A DNA stretch of 64,000 nt, taken from Litomosoides sigmodontis (taxonomy: Eukaryota > Nematoda > Chromadorea > Rhabditida > Onchocercidae). Position numbers and translations under genes: made by a program. The notes under the pieces are model-generated. The model saw nothing but the letters and a program-made list of their open reading frames with translations. It had not been told where the DNA came from and ran no database searches. Location: the NCBI GenBank assembly GCA_963070105.1, contig OY718806.1:3320865-3384864 (forward strand), written 5' to 3'. Positions within the stretch are counted from its first letter, which is position 1. Each line of letters starts with the position of its first letter. Shown here piece after piece: positions 1-14,100 of this stretch.

Positions 1-835
1 CGAGAATACGATATAGAAAATTGAATTGTGTTTCTTGAAGCTTTCAACAAACACATTTACGCATCCGTCTACTTTGAAGAGTAGTTGAAATGGAAGCATC
101 CTCGCTATTAGCAATTTGAAAATTCCTCCTTGAAACAAATGTTGTACACGATATGACAGCATATAAAGAACGGAACGAGGAAAGATATCGAACATGATAA
201 CATCAAGCATTAAAATTTGAAATTCGATCTCTTCGCCGGTATCTTTCTTTAACAGCACTTTTATTAATTGATAATAATAGCAGTGCTTTTTAGACTAAAC
301 CACCTTTTTGTTATGATATTTTTCATTCGAACAACAAACGTAAGCCTATTAAATCCATTGCCCAGTGAATTAGGCGCAGTACTTCAAAAACTCCCAAATT
401 CAGGTATTAGTGGTTTTGTTCAGTCAGTGAGTTATCAAGCTCTGTGACAAGCTGAAGTGGACAGAGTGAAGTGAAGATGTGTAATTTAGAGAAACACCAC
501 TCACACTCCAAACATCCTAATTTATCAGTGTAACGTTGGATTGCAAAGAGTGAGAATTATATATCATCCATCTCAGTGATAACAGTAATCCTGCACCTAT
601 CATTAGGAGAGTACAGTGGGCGCAGTGCTACAGTCGTAGGAGCAGCGCGGTAAGTTGAACATTTATCAAATAGTTGTTGAGAACAACAATTACCTTTAAA
701 GCAAACTTGTTAGTGGGAAGACGTGGACAGAGCGGTTCGGGTTCCGGCTACTTTCGTACACTGTGAGGTGGAAGAAGGAAGGAGCGGAGTGGTGGTGGAA
801 TGCCGAAGATGAGATGTTGTTATGTAATGTAATGC

Positions 836-920
836 CCCTCTCCTCTCCTCTCCTCTCTTCTGCTCTGCTCTCCTCTCCTCCGATCTCCTCTCCCCTGATC
901 CCCTCTCATCTCATCTATCC
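836..920. repeat. Imperfect TCTCC/TCTC pyrimidine tract
   Basis: About 85 bp almost entirely of C and T on the plus strand, built from TCTCC and TCTC units with a few G or A interruptions. It gives an open frame rich in Ser, Leu and Pro, which is a composition artefact. Confidence 0.8.
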
Positions 921-1378
921 ATCGCTGCTCCTGCCTGTTCCTTTTATCCAACTGTTCGCCTACTCTCTGATAATACCTTCCAGGGAGGGACGAGGAAGCT
1001 TAGTGCCAGTTTACGACCTGAATGCGTACTCGTAAAAAGTGGTCCATTGCATTAGACAAAAAAGAGGGGAAAAAATTTGATGAGATTGCTAAATAATAGG
1101 CTTGAGATTGAGGAATGAAGAAATGAAGGAACGGAACGCTTCGCCTTCCTTCCATTGAGAGCAATAGTAGTGGTGCTACGTACGTTGCATTAGCTAGCAT
1201 TTGTTTGTAATTGCTAATGGGGGTAGGAATGGTGAGGAAATTGTGACAAGTATAAATCAACAGTTTCAAGTCAAACCTGGAACTTCTCATCATTGCCTCT
1301 CCTGCTTTCCCCATCTTTATTCACGTGAATTATTACAGCGATTTCAGTTCCACTTCTTTACAAGATCAAATAGGCCTC

Positions 1379-1383
<5 letters not shown>

Positions 1384-1414
<31 letters not shown>

Positions 1415-1443
1415 TAAATTGTAGCCACGAAAAATAAAACGGC

Positions 1444-1484
<41 letters not shown>
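1384..1484. repeat. TG microsatellite followed by CAA microsatellite
   Basis: A TG run at 1384-1410 is followed, after about 32 bp of unique sequence, by a perfect CAA run at 1443-1484 (14 units). Both lie in the non-coding flank upstream of the netrin gene. Confidence 0.95.
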
Positions 1485-1485
<1 letters not shown>

Positions 1486-4400
1486 AGTTCCTTTGAATGT
1501 TTCCTCTCTACGATAGCAAATGTGCAGAAAGAGATGGTTCATTCTAAAGAAATCATTGAAGCATTAAATTAAGTGCATCTAAGAAAGCATTATAAATAAA
1601 ACATTGTACTATGAAAAATACAAATGTATTTGAAAATTATGGACAAATTTAAATCAAAGATTTATGAGTTTATTGAAAAACAATTTAAATCAATCAAAGA
1701 AATGCTTTTGAAAGACCTTTGCCAGATTTTAAGACTTACCGTTCGGTAACCTCAATGATTTCACTTATAGGATTCGATGATTGGAAAGCAACTACGAATA
1801 GAGTGGTTGAAATCGTTGCGTGAGTTTTTTTTTTTTTTTTTAATAAATAATTTTGAATGATCCGCTAGCGCTTTACTTCCATACAATTGGCAATTCAACT
1901 TGAGTTCAATTTGCTGCACTTTCCATCGCTTTTTTAAACTTAATACTTCCACTTATAATAAAATTATCTCATATGACTAAGTTAATTTTTGGTTGCGATC
2001 ATCATTTGCATCAAAAAAAAGCAAGCTTTACATTCAGATACTAGTAAGTGACCTGAAATGGTTGGAAAAAAATTAATGAATTGAGTTTTGCTTAATTATA
2101 GGAAGTTTTAATTTGATTGATAAAATTATTGAAGTCGAAAATAAGTCAAGCAAGCAAAAGATAAGCATAGTAGGTGGAACAGGCTAAAACTGAAGAGCAA
2201 AAAAAAATGAACAATGAATGCGTTGTAAAGCAAGCTTACTTCTATAAGCCACGGCTTTAGTCTCTCAGTTTGCTTGAGTGAAACCGCAAGACATAGAATA
2301 GGTACTTATGGTGCTATACAAATGCAATAACTTAACAATTTGTTGCAATCAATCGTTTTGAGCACTTTTTTCCGTACAACAATCAAGCATTAATAGTGCT
2401 CGCCTTTTTTTAGATCGTAAGCGGTCAGCTACCCGATGATATCCTCTCAGTCGATTCTTAATGAGTGCTAAAATCAAAGAGTTTGGAAAGAAGCCACTGC
2501 AGTTAGAGGGTTTGGTAAGAAATGATATGAAAATGTCGCAACAAAAGTGTGTAAGTTATGTCGATTGAGAAAGTTAAAATTCGACTGATAACCCATTTTA
2601 TTTGTGCGACACTAACTCAAGCACTTTAATTGGTTAGAGGAGCTAATTTAGCTAAGCTACATGCTACTTAAGATGAGTTTACGAGCATAATTTTTTGCAA
2701 AAAACTAAAATTACTACATGAGAGAATTTTCAACTGCATAATTGAAACGAGGAATAGAAGTGAACTTCCGAATCAATTTTGAATTTGCCTTGGTCATATG
2801 GTTTTCATGATTCTGATAGATAATGTTATTTTTTTATAAATTTATGCTATATTTAAGCGTCCGATTCACTGATCACTTTCACTTCATTCTTAGAAATTCG
2901 ATTTCAAAGAGTGAATTTGAATAATAACTAACAGAATTAAAAATATTTTTAACAAAAATGGATAGTAGGAATTATTACTTCCATATGTATTTCAATTAAA
3001 TTCTCATTTATCTCATAAAAAAGAAAAGAATTCTGAAATAAACGTTTAATGTTAAAATGAATGTTTAACGATTATGTGTCCCATAAAATTCTTGGACTCT
3101 TCTTGCTTCTTCTCGACTTTTATAAAGATTACACTTAGACGTGTAATGAAATAACTTTACAATCTATTTTTTTATAAGAAATTTAAACAGCGATAAATTA
3201 GGATATTCAGGGGTTAAGCATAACATGTCCAAATTATAATTAGCAAAAAAAACTGGTATTTCGATCTGATCAAACAGGAGAAAGACAATAAAAAATATTG
3301 TTTGGCAGACATACTATACGGAAGTGTAAAAATAAACATTGACGAAACTTCTACGAATATTTCAAATGCTAGCAAGTAGGTAAGGTGCCCTTTTTCTATC
3401 ATATATTTCACTCATCGTTTTTTGAAAAAATATTTTAACAAGAAGAAGAAATTGGCAAGAAATGTTTTATCATACATTTTTCACTGATCAACAACGTTCA
3501 GCAAAAAAAAAAAAAGAAAATTTAATCATTGAGACTACCTGTGAAAGTTCGCTTCTTTTCTTTATAACTTTTATTTTGATTCATATTAAAACTTCAACCT
3601 TGCTTCTTCATACTATACAAAACTTGTAATTGATCCCATAATTTACTACCTGTTACAAGTAAATCCATTTCACTTTCAAACTTTCTCTCTTTGCAGTTTA
3701 TTTCGTACAATTTCATTGATGAAAATTTGATAAGCTTTTCATTGAGTTACTAAAATAAGTGACTGTATGCAATCTATTCAGGTAGCATTTTTGATGAAAG
3801 ACGAAAACTTCATCGAGAAATGTAAACGTATCAAAGATGATCGGAAGAAAATATTGGCGAGTTGCCGAGTGGAGGAAGTTTAACAATGAACAACTGATCG
3901 TGATTAGCCGAACACATCGTTGTAATTAAAATGGAAATGGAATAATCGCCAACGTTTCGTAATTTTCGTAATTAAGGATCAGAATAGAATTGGATGATCG
4001 CACAGGATGAAACGTTTAATATTTGTGTGAAAAATTCTTGAGAGTTGAACTGATCAATCCTACTTTTCTAACTTTACTCATCTCAACTTTTAATCGAGAA
4101 AAAATACTACTTGAAAATTTATGCAAATATTGCATTTGATAATTTCAAAAATGTACCGCCACAAGAATAGTCTCATTTTTAAACTTACTAGTGAATCTAA
4201 GGCTATACATTAGGGATTGATAAACGGAATAAATATAAATTTTTTTTTCTAAATTAAGACACAAGCCATAGAACGGTTGAGAGTATATGTCTTGCGCTCA
4301 AGCACCATCTATTTTCAGAGCTAGTTGAAGCCAAAAGAAAGTGTTAAAATTTGTCGGTTTCTTGCAAAAAAATTTTATGAATAATCATTTTTCATACAAT

Positions 4401-6845
4401 TAATTTGATCGTTGAGGGCCACTTCTTAAGTTTGACGTGTATTTATTGTGTTATAAATTGGAGATGATAATGTGGAATGATGCAATGATTTTAGGAAGAT
4501 ACCGGAATTGAGAGAAATGCTAAAATAGTATCATTTCTAACGAAGAGAGAGAGAAGGAGAGAGAAAGGAAGGGACAGGGAAAGAGAAATGGAAGAGAGGT
4601 CATTCATCTGATAATGACATAAAGTTAAGAGTTTGCATGTGTGAAGTGTTTTGCTGATGTGAACCATCCATTGTATAAGTTACAAAAAATTTTCAAAATC
4701 GATTTTAATGTGTGATTAAATTTTGGTGTAACTGGAACTCATTCAATTTCGCTCAACATTCAAGTGTCATCAATTTTTCATCACTTTAAGCACTAATATA
4801 TCCCATTGGAATTCTGAAAAGAACAGTTTGAACGATCGCATCAATAAAAGTTAGGTATCTATTTTAACTATAGAGGATGTTTTAGAAAATTTCTTATACT
4901 CTACACAGTAAGTGGATCAACTGTCATCATTTCATCGTTTTTATCCAACTTTTTGAAGTATTGTAAACAAGCAGATGAACTTGTCCTTCAATGACAGTAA
5001 CATTGGTTAGGAAGAAAAATGAAGGTGAGGTTGTCGAGGAACTTGGAAAGAATATTATGTATTTGTAAGTAATTTCATATATTATGGCCTTTAAATAAAA
5101 TTAATTGAGTCTTTCGAAAATATTCATTTATACTTATTGCTTTTCCCCGAAGGACCGTTTTGTTAGGAATTAAAAATGTGCGGAATTTTCTAAAATTATA
5201 AAAGGGAACACCAAACGATCTGCAGAAATCCCTGCTTTATCAGATCGATTAGATAATGCAAGTGAATGGCTGAAGTGTTGACAGTTTTGATGGAAGAGGT
5301 TTTTAACAATTCATGCTATTGATGTGGTGGGAAACACTCTGACGAAATTGTTCGCCCAAGGAAAAGAGGAAAAGGCTATTGATATAATAGAATAAAATAA
5401 GACATCAAAAAGAACTAAATTTATAAAAGTTACTATTTTGTGATATTTCACTGTAATATGTTGACATCAAAACATTTAATTATCTAATTTTTGAAGTGGA
5501 AATAATTTTTTCACGTAATTTTCTGGTAAGTTCAAAGTTAGTAAAAGTTAATGTTTTAATTTATTAATGTATGTCTCCATCTTAATTTCATGTGCAAGTA
5601 AGTGGATTCTGGCTTAATTTACTGACATTTCAAATTCAAGCCATCAAAGCATCATTAGAACCGTATATTCATTCTATGAATTTGCAGATATCGTTTGAAT
5701 AATTTTAGTCTCTTACGAAAAGCACCTGATGACAATGCCAGTGTAAACATAATAGCAAAATTTCAATCATTTAAATTGCGCTGCTTCTCTAAATGTTAAT
5801 GCTGCAAACGGAAATATTCTTGACCAATATTACTAAAAAGAAAAGGAGAATTAAGTCCCTTGTGATATTGGCTAAGTTAAACACTAAACTGTTAGCAAGT
5901 GTAGCTTCCACTAGTCTTAATTTAATGAAACTCTTTCCACTCTTTTCCACTTCATCCTACCGTGGCTTAATTACATTGGCATATTTGCACACAACCTTTC
6001 TAACTTTAAATCATTATTTTACTTAACCTGCTTATTACTTTAATGAAAGAAATAAGCCACCATCTCTATTACCAATACGAATTTTTTTTGCCTCCGTATT
6101 TTATGCATTTTAGCACTTTTTCTTCTTTTTTCAATCTTCAACATTTAGGAAGTATCTAATATTGATTGTGTCGTCGATAGGAAATTAATTTTGCCAATCG
6201 CCACGCTCTCGTTGTCTTTACTTCATAACCGTTATCATTGCTGCTCTTGTAATTGCACCACTGATTATCAGACATCGAATATCGCTTCATTCAGAACTGA
6301 TTAAATCTTTGACATAAATGATTGGTTGGAAAGCAGTGTGGATCGCACCAAATATAGAAATACAAATAAGCAGTAGGATGATGATTCTACCGTATCCAAT
6401 ACAATTTCACATTAACTAATTAATTTTGAGCGCAAGCGAGAAAATTTGACTTGGGGTGGAGGAAGCGGCGGAGATGGACGGACGGATGGACGGATGGGTG
6501 GAGTTGGGAAGAATTGACTTGAATTCATTCGGTAACGGTCATCCTCACTTTCCCTTCTTCTTCTTCTTCCATCGTAGCGCCAACCAGAAACTGTGAACTG
6601 CCACGCCCATCCGATCCTTTTGCGCATACTTTCTTCTGACGGATGTTCCTGCAACTGCCATAGTGTTCCATTCATTGCTCAAACTACCAAGTCTATTATT
6701 ATTACGCTTTCCGCACAACGATCCGTCTGTGAAGTTATCCGTCAGAAATGCTTTCTTAATTATCGCATTGTTAGCTGAAGTGGTCACGAAGTTACGTGTT
6801 TCATGCATTTCTGGCCTATATGCAATTGATAATATTTGCGCTACA

Positions 6846-9800
6846 ATGTATTTCCTGTTAGCAACTTTCTTCGTTGTTCTCTCATTACGCATATGTCATA
6901 CTTGGGCCGCTTATTTCTCACAGTTCTCACTTCGAGAGCCGGAACATGACCCTTGCTACGATAATGCCGGGCGTCCTGTACGTTGTGTCCCGGATTTCAT
7001 TAATGCTGCATTCGGTAAACCGGTTATTGCATCCGACACATGTGGACAGTTTGGACCATCAAGGTGAATCGTGCTTTTTGTTAATTTTTTCGCACAAATT
7101 AATCTATGAGAAATTTTTTTCCATTGCTTTTCTTATAAATTCACTGATATTTCGACTTTAAAGAGAAAGTCTTACACAAATATATCAAATGTATAAAATC
7201 TGTAAATTAAAATTATCAAAAAGTCAGCAATTCCAAATTCATTTCTTGTATTCAGAGCTGGTCAAGCATATCCTCATCAGTTTTTCAAGATCTCAACTTC
7301 CGTAAAAAAAACATTGTCGGCTTTTATTTCGAACACTAATCATGCATGATACCTTTGACGGAATATATACAAGGAATGAAATCCAGTTTATACGTAACTT
7401 TCGTATGCATAATGCATTACACAACAGCAGGCTTCACTAATGAGATTTGTAGAAACTTAATCGCAGGAATTTCGTGCTAACTTTTCTCAACCATAAATTA
7501 TCATTGTACAATCTTTCATTCATCTATTTTACAATGTACTGATAGGATATTATGAAATTGTTGAATTTTCGATAAATTTGGAGATAGGTGGCTTAGGCTT
7601 AGGAAAGTTTAGTGGTTGTTTGGGAAGGAGTTGACTTGCTAGATGCCAATTCAGTGCAATTAAATTTTTCATTACGAATTTAAAGACTGACGGGTAGGTA
7701 TTGTCAGGTGTAATTGTGGACAGAAAGTGAGGTTAATAAAATCCTGTAGGGAATACTTTTGGGAATTTATTCGAAGTATAATTGAGATGTGAAAGGAGGC
7801 ATTAGAAAATTTTACACTTTTATTAGGTCACCTGAGGACGTAATTTATGATTCATTTTTTTAATTCACTCAACAAAAACAGGAATTGTAATAGCTTTTAG
7901 TTGCAAAAGGCTATTGCAAGAATATTTCTTAAAAGATTCTTAAAAGTTACATTCTAAGTAGATTTGGGCATCTCATTTTCATTTAATGAATGAGCTGTAT
8001 AACTCTGTGCTCTGGAGAGGTTTTCGTGACCTTTGACCACTGTTTATAGCAATATAAATATTTCGAATAAGTCTATGATAAAGATTGTCCGGCAAAAAAT
8101 TCTGACGAATTGTCCTTGCTGCTATAATTTAATTCAATGCAAGCACCACTTAAGCGCATTACTATGTAAGGCCACTTTTCAGTGGCTAAATTTTTAACGT
8201 TCAATCCCAAAGTTGAACAAAATTGTATGATACAAAAAATTTTATAAAAATGGTCATAAAGAGAAATGTTGGCTTGCGCAAGAAAATTAAAGTTTTTTTT
8301 TAAAAAAAGAGAATTTTCTATTTTTTTTAATAGTTTTTCCAAATTTTGCTTAGCAGGTTTTGCTTTTGTGCTTTTAAAACGTGACCTCAAGAGGTGACAA
8401 AAAGGATATTTTTCCGCTGAAAAGTTCGGTGAACTAATTTATCAAAGTAAATTAGATAATTTCATTTTAAGAGGATGCAAATTGATGGTAGTTGTAAAAG
8501 AAATATTAAATGACATAAATAATTCAATTTTTCGCAATTACTTACCCATTTAGGAATGGATCTTTTTTAACTGAACCAGTACTGCGTTAAGCAATTTCTC
8601 CATCTGGTAGGTGAAGTAGCCTTGGAAAGTTATTTGTGAAATTGCTTTGTGTGACAGTAAAACAATGGTGTAGTATGGTATGGTAATTTCTCTATCATAT
8701 AAAAACAGGAAAGAGATTGTTGAGTTGGGGGACAATGATGAGGTCTGTTTTCTGATGGAACTTTTATAATAGGAAATATAGAAGAGGGATCAAATGTATG
8801 CTGTTTTCACTTTGTTCTGGATATCTCGATTGTAACAGTGCTAATCCAGGTTTAAGTTAATTATCAACTTCTCTCTCTCCCTCTCTCTCTCTCTGGCTAT
8901 TTTCTACAGCTTGCTAACTGACCAAAAAAACTTCACTGAAGTTTTAGAACCGATGGTCAAATCTATTACATTCTATACAAACCACAGGGTATAAAAAAAA
9001 GACATACTTTTCAGAGCGATTTTTTTTGAAGAAGAAATATAATGTTATAAATTCAAAACAGAATGCGTTTTTCAATAAGTATATAAGAATTAGTCAGAAC
9101 CATAGTAGATGAGTTCAAAATTGTTGAAAATATGCTACTATCAAAATAGTAAAATTTCTGCCCAATTTCTTGATTGAATTTGCATTTATTTTTGACGTTG
9201 AATTCAACAAAGTTAATTAGAAAAAGTTATTTTTATGAAATTCGTGGAATACGTGAAACAAATAGTGTGAATGTTGTTCAGATACTGTACGCTCCGTCAT
9301 AACGTAATGGGAATGACGGAAGAAGTGTGCAATATTTGCGATGCAACTAGCAAAACTCGATCTCATCCAGCTTCGCATTTGACAGACTTGAATAATTTAC
9401 AAAATGTGACCTGTTGGTTATCAGAACCGAGCATCGAGTATCCACATAATGTGACGTTAACTTTATCATTGGGAAAAAAGTATGAACTAACCTATATATC
9501 AGTACAGTTTTGCAATCGTCTTGCCGACTCCATGGCTTTTTACAAATCAGTGGATTTCGGGAAAACTTGGATGCCGTTTCAGTTTTATTCAACAGAGTGT
9601 CAAAAGATCTACAGTCGCAGTCCAAACGTTAAAATTGGCAAACACAACGAGCAGGTATTATATCATAAATTTCAATGCAACAAAAAGTGATGTTCCATAC
9701 TTACACCATCGAATATTATCGCTTGTTTATCTGTTAACTGTTCATTTCAATTACATCACAGATGAGGCACTTGATCGCTCTGTAAATTATTCACGTAATC

Positions 9801-11133
9801 ATATAGGAAGCATTATGTACCAATACTCATGCACTGACCTCAGTACCAAACCGGATAGCCTTTGCAACATTGGAAGGTCGTCCATCAGCATTTGAATTTG
9901 AACACTCACCCATACTGCAAGATTGGGTTACGGCTACCGATATTCGTGTCATTTTCAATCGACTCAGTCATGATCAGGTAACTTTTCTTTTATAGTAATA
10001 TACGCAAAATTTCTACACGTTCGCTTGCTAGCAAAAGTGTTCCGTGATGCGCTTACCATGCATAAGTTATCTGCTAATGCAAAATTTCCCGATCATTAGA
10101 TATTCAAGAACGTCTTAAATGGACTGAAAGTGGAACAATGTGGTCAACATTATCCTTCATCCTCTCTGAAGGTTCTGGTCAATTATTGGCTTATTGCCAG
10201 AAATTTTCTGATTTAAATTCCAAATTTCAACTCATCTAAATTCAGACCACCTCATAGTAATGTAATTTAGGCTGAATTATATGGCTTAACAAGTGATATA
10301 GGAGTGAATATAACTGATATGGACAAACTGAAGCAGCGCTATTATTATTCGGTGGGTGAGCTAGCTGTCGGCGGTCGTTGCAAGTGCAACGGTCATGCTT
10401 CCAGGTTTGATCAAAGAAAAAAAAAGGAATTGGAACCAACTTAGGACTTACTATTTCAAGAAGTATTTGATAACTTTTTAGGATCTAAAGTGTAATTCAG
10501 TTGAAAATATTCCATTTAAGAAACTAACATCGAATTGAAAAAATATCTACGTGATGTGAGTTGTTTTCAAGGTGCATATTGGACAAAACGGGCAATTACA
10601 TTTGTGATTGCAAGCACAATACAGCTGGTGCTGATTGTGAGCGCTGCAAGACATTTCATTTGGACCGCCCGTGGGGCCGCGCTACCTCGGAAAATGCCAA
10701 CCACTGCGTCGGTAAATCATTTCTTTAGTTTTTTCCACGGAAGCAACAAATGACATATCTTTGACAAAATTTTGTGAAAATTTTTTTGTGAGCTTTGTTT
10801 TGGCGACAACGCTGACATCACATGTGAAATCTTTAAAATTTAATTTAAACGAAATTAAAATTAGGAAAAATTCAAATATACGAAAAGCATTCCTAAATTA
10901 CATGTAAATTATTATCAAATGACTTAAATGTCATAATTTTTAAAGTTTTCATAAATTAGAAAAATTTTCATACAACCTACATCGAACGTATTGTTTCCAT
11001 CTGTAAGCAGAATTTTCAATTAATAAAAATTCATTAAAAGATTTTAAAAGCTTTAAAAATTGACAATATCTTGCACCACAATTTTAGTATTCCAGAATAT
11101 TTTTTGTGAGTATCGTAATACCTCTTAACTCTT

Positions 11134-11189
<56 letters not shown>

Positions 11190-14100
11190 GAGGATAAATT
11201 AAAGTCTATTTCTTTTGATATCCATCTAGCTGCTAATAAGACTATTCTAATATCGTTACCACAAAATGATCCTTATCTTCAAGTGTTGATTAATTCGCCA
11301 GCACGCTTTATAATTGAATAATTGAGCGGCATTTTTGTGGGTTGCTGGCGGTCCTTTAGGTGGAAGGGAAGGAGCGGAGGGAGAAATACTGGGTTAAGGT
11401 GATGCTGATAGAATGCTTACACTAATGCCACTTCACTCCAGAAACAATACCTTTTTGGGGCCGGTCATCGGCGATACAATCATCACCTTTTCTCTCTCCT
11501 CTTCCATCTGTTCCCTTCGGAAGAATTACGCTCGCGAAAATCCTATCTAAAAAATTAGCACATTTTTTTTTCTAAGCTACAATAAAAGTTATTGCTAAGC
11601 CATTTTTGAAATATCATTTTTCAATGGAGAAAACGATGGCAAACAAGGCCTGTGATATTGGATTTAAATAATTTTTCAATTTCAAAATTGTTCGAAGGAG
11701 TCCTATCTTTTAACATATTTGTTTTCCTCCAATATGTAGTGCAAACACACAACAATATGTGCATGTGAAAATTGCAGCTTCTCTGGGAAATCATACTTCC
11801 TATCATAATTTTAAAATTATTGAAGGAAAGGACGAGCAAACCAAAATTGCAAAACTTGTTGAGTTGTCAAACCATAAAATTTTATCAGCACATTGCTCTA
11901 ATTATATGAATGTGTGAAAATTTTGGATTACTAGATACCGGAAGGAAGGTACCGACCGAATGAATAGAAAGAGACAAAGAGACTTCAATTTAGGTTATAC
12001 ATTAAGAGGTCAAAAAAATATACAATATTTTCAACAAAATTATCAATGCTATTACAACTTTCAAAATCATTCATTGTACCGTAGATTTTTTTGCAACGCT
12101 AACCTTTGAGCAAAAGCAGAGGCAGTTCTGAGAGTTAGGAAAGAAATTAGCATAGTGGCTCTCAACACGTTTTGAAGCGAACATCTGCCTTTTGCTCGTT
12201 GAGCATTTGTTTGACTCAAATAAATCAAGCGACAGCATACTTTTCATAATTTTTCATACTCATCTTCTTCAGAAATATACCTGAAATTCCTTAAGGCTTG
12301 TTTTTTAACTCAAGGATTAAGTAATAATGTGATTTCTGATCTTCAATGCAAACCAAAATGGAACAAAAATTTTTATGTTTCAACAAAATTCGGAAATTTT
12401 ACGAAAGACAATGTTGCAGGCAGCTTTTTGATTTTTAGCTGTACTATTTTATTTGCTATCATATAAGAAGTTGAAATTTCAGCTTGCAACTGTAATCTAC
12501 ACGCAAAACGATGTCGGTTTAACATGGAACTGTACAGGTTGAGTGGTAATAAAAGTGGCGGTGTCTGTATTAACTGCAGGCATAACACAGCCGGTCGTAA
12601 TTGCCACTACTGTAAACCGGGATTTTTTCGAGATCTGACAAAATCAATAACACATCGGAAAGCTTGCAAAGGTACATTTATATGACAAAAATTATATTTT
12701 AGATAATGCTAGTGGTAGCAATCATATAAATTCAGATAATTTTTCATTTATTACTTAAGTGGTAAAGTGATGAGATCGATTTCTAAATATTATAATAAGA
12801 GCTACAAGTTTACATTATGAATTTAGTAAAATGTTCATCAGCTCTCTCATTCCATTCCTCATTCTCATTAAATTAAGGCTTGCTGCATTCCCCTTATATA
12901 AATAAGTAACAGAATCATTCATTTTGCATTTTAGTGAAACTAAGCTAACTCAATTTCATTTTATCTTCGTGAAGAAATGATTAATTCAACCTCAACAATC
13001 CATCTAGGAAGGAGAAATATTGAGCATTTAAAGAGGCAGGGAAGATAGTAAAAAGAATAAAGAAATCGTAGAAAGAGTTCCGATCAGTTTCAAATTGCCA
13101 TCCAATTTCCGTATTGGGTGATAACGGAAATAGCTAAAATTGCCATCAGATAATGTTTTATCATTTTCACACGCCATCTTTAAATTGAATTCACGATATT
13201 TGTCATATTCGGTTGGGCAGCCATCTTATCCTTTGTCCTACAAAATTTCAATTATCATTTTTGAAATTTTAATTTCAGAAAGCTTTATGTATTATTAATG
13301 TAATGCTTTCGTGCAATAGCTTAGTTGAAGTACACTGCTTTTCGATTTGATGTATGTTTGAAGAAAGTTGAAAATTCTCTTAATGTTCTGTGTTGGGTAG
13401 AAATACGTGAAATGCGTAGGGAAAAAGAGAAATCTTAACGTAATTAAAAATTGAATGGTTTCGGCGGATATGAATCTGATACGAATGAGATAAACGTTGT
13501 TGATATCTTCACATCTCATCTTTCCCGTACGAGCTGTTTAGTTTGTTATCTCAATGAGAGTTTGACGAATAAATCAGAAGGTGACGACAAGTCCGTTGTT
13601 CAATGTTGAAATTGAAAAGTCCTAGCAATTTTCAAGGTATGCGTTACTTTCCAGTATGCAAATTTTCCTTCACTTCATTCTTATTACATCGCAATTGACC
13701 TTTAAGTATCTCTCATTCATGATTTGTCAGCTATATTAGCAATTCACTTTCCCACACACCCATTCTATTAATGAGCGAACTCTCTTTTAATCTTAAATGG
13801 AACAAACGACTGAATTGGTCTATGATACGTCGAGCACATATTTCATAATAATATGCAAAATTGAAACAATTATGGAAATGTGCCAGTTCCTGCTCGATTA
13901 ATCACTTCGGATAACCAGTTAAATGATAGCAGCTGACGAGTGCTGAGAACTGTCGAGCTCTGTGATGCTGCTGCTGTCAAAGTTAGACAAATTGGTTAAC
14001 TTGTTAAGCGATTGCATCTGACCTTACACCTTTTTATGCTGTAATATCTTCTATTGAACATATGTTATAATTTGTAATTGCACTCGAATGTTATATATTT

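Larger units (their letters stand above)
1..6845. other. Upstream flank of unc-6, no supported gene
   Basis: No exon chain or recognisable protein is visible on either strand. The stretch is AT-rich and holds simple sequence: a pyrimidine tract near 836-920, a TG run at 1384-1410, a CAA run at 1443-1484, a T-run near 1825-1840 and a purine-rich tract near 4541-4600. Short open frames here are either low-complexity or lack splice context. It probably contains promoter and 5' untranslated sequence of the netrin gene, but no element can be pinpointed. Confidence 0.6.

Noticed and set aside
6663..6845. N-terminal extension of netrin from an upstream in-frame ATG
   Set aside because: The ATG at 6846 is directly followed by a standard signal peptide and YFSQFS. 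The extension would bury the signal peptide internally.
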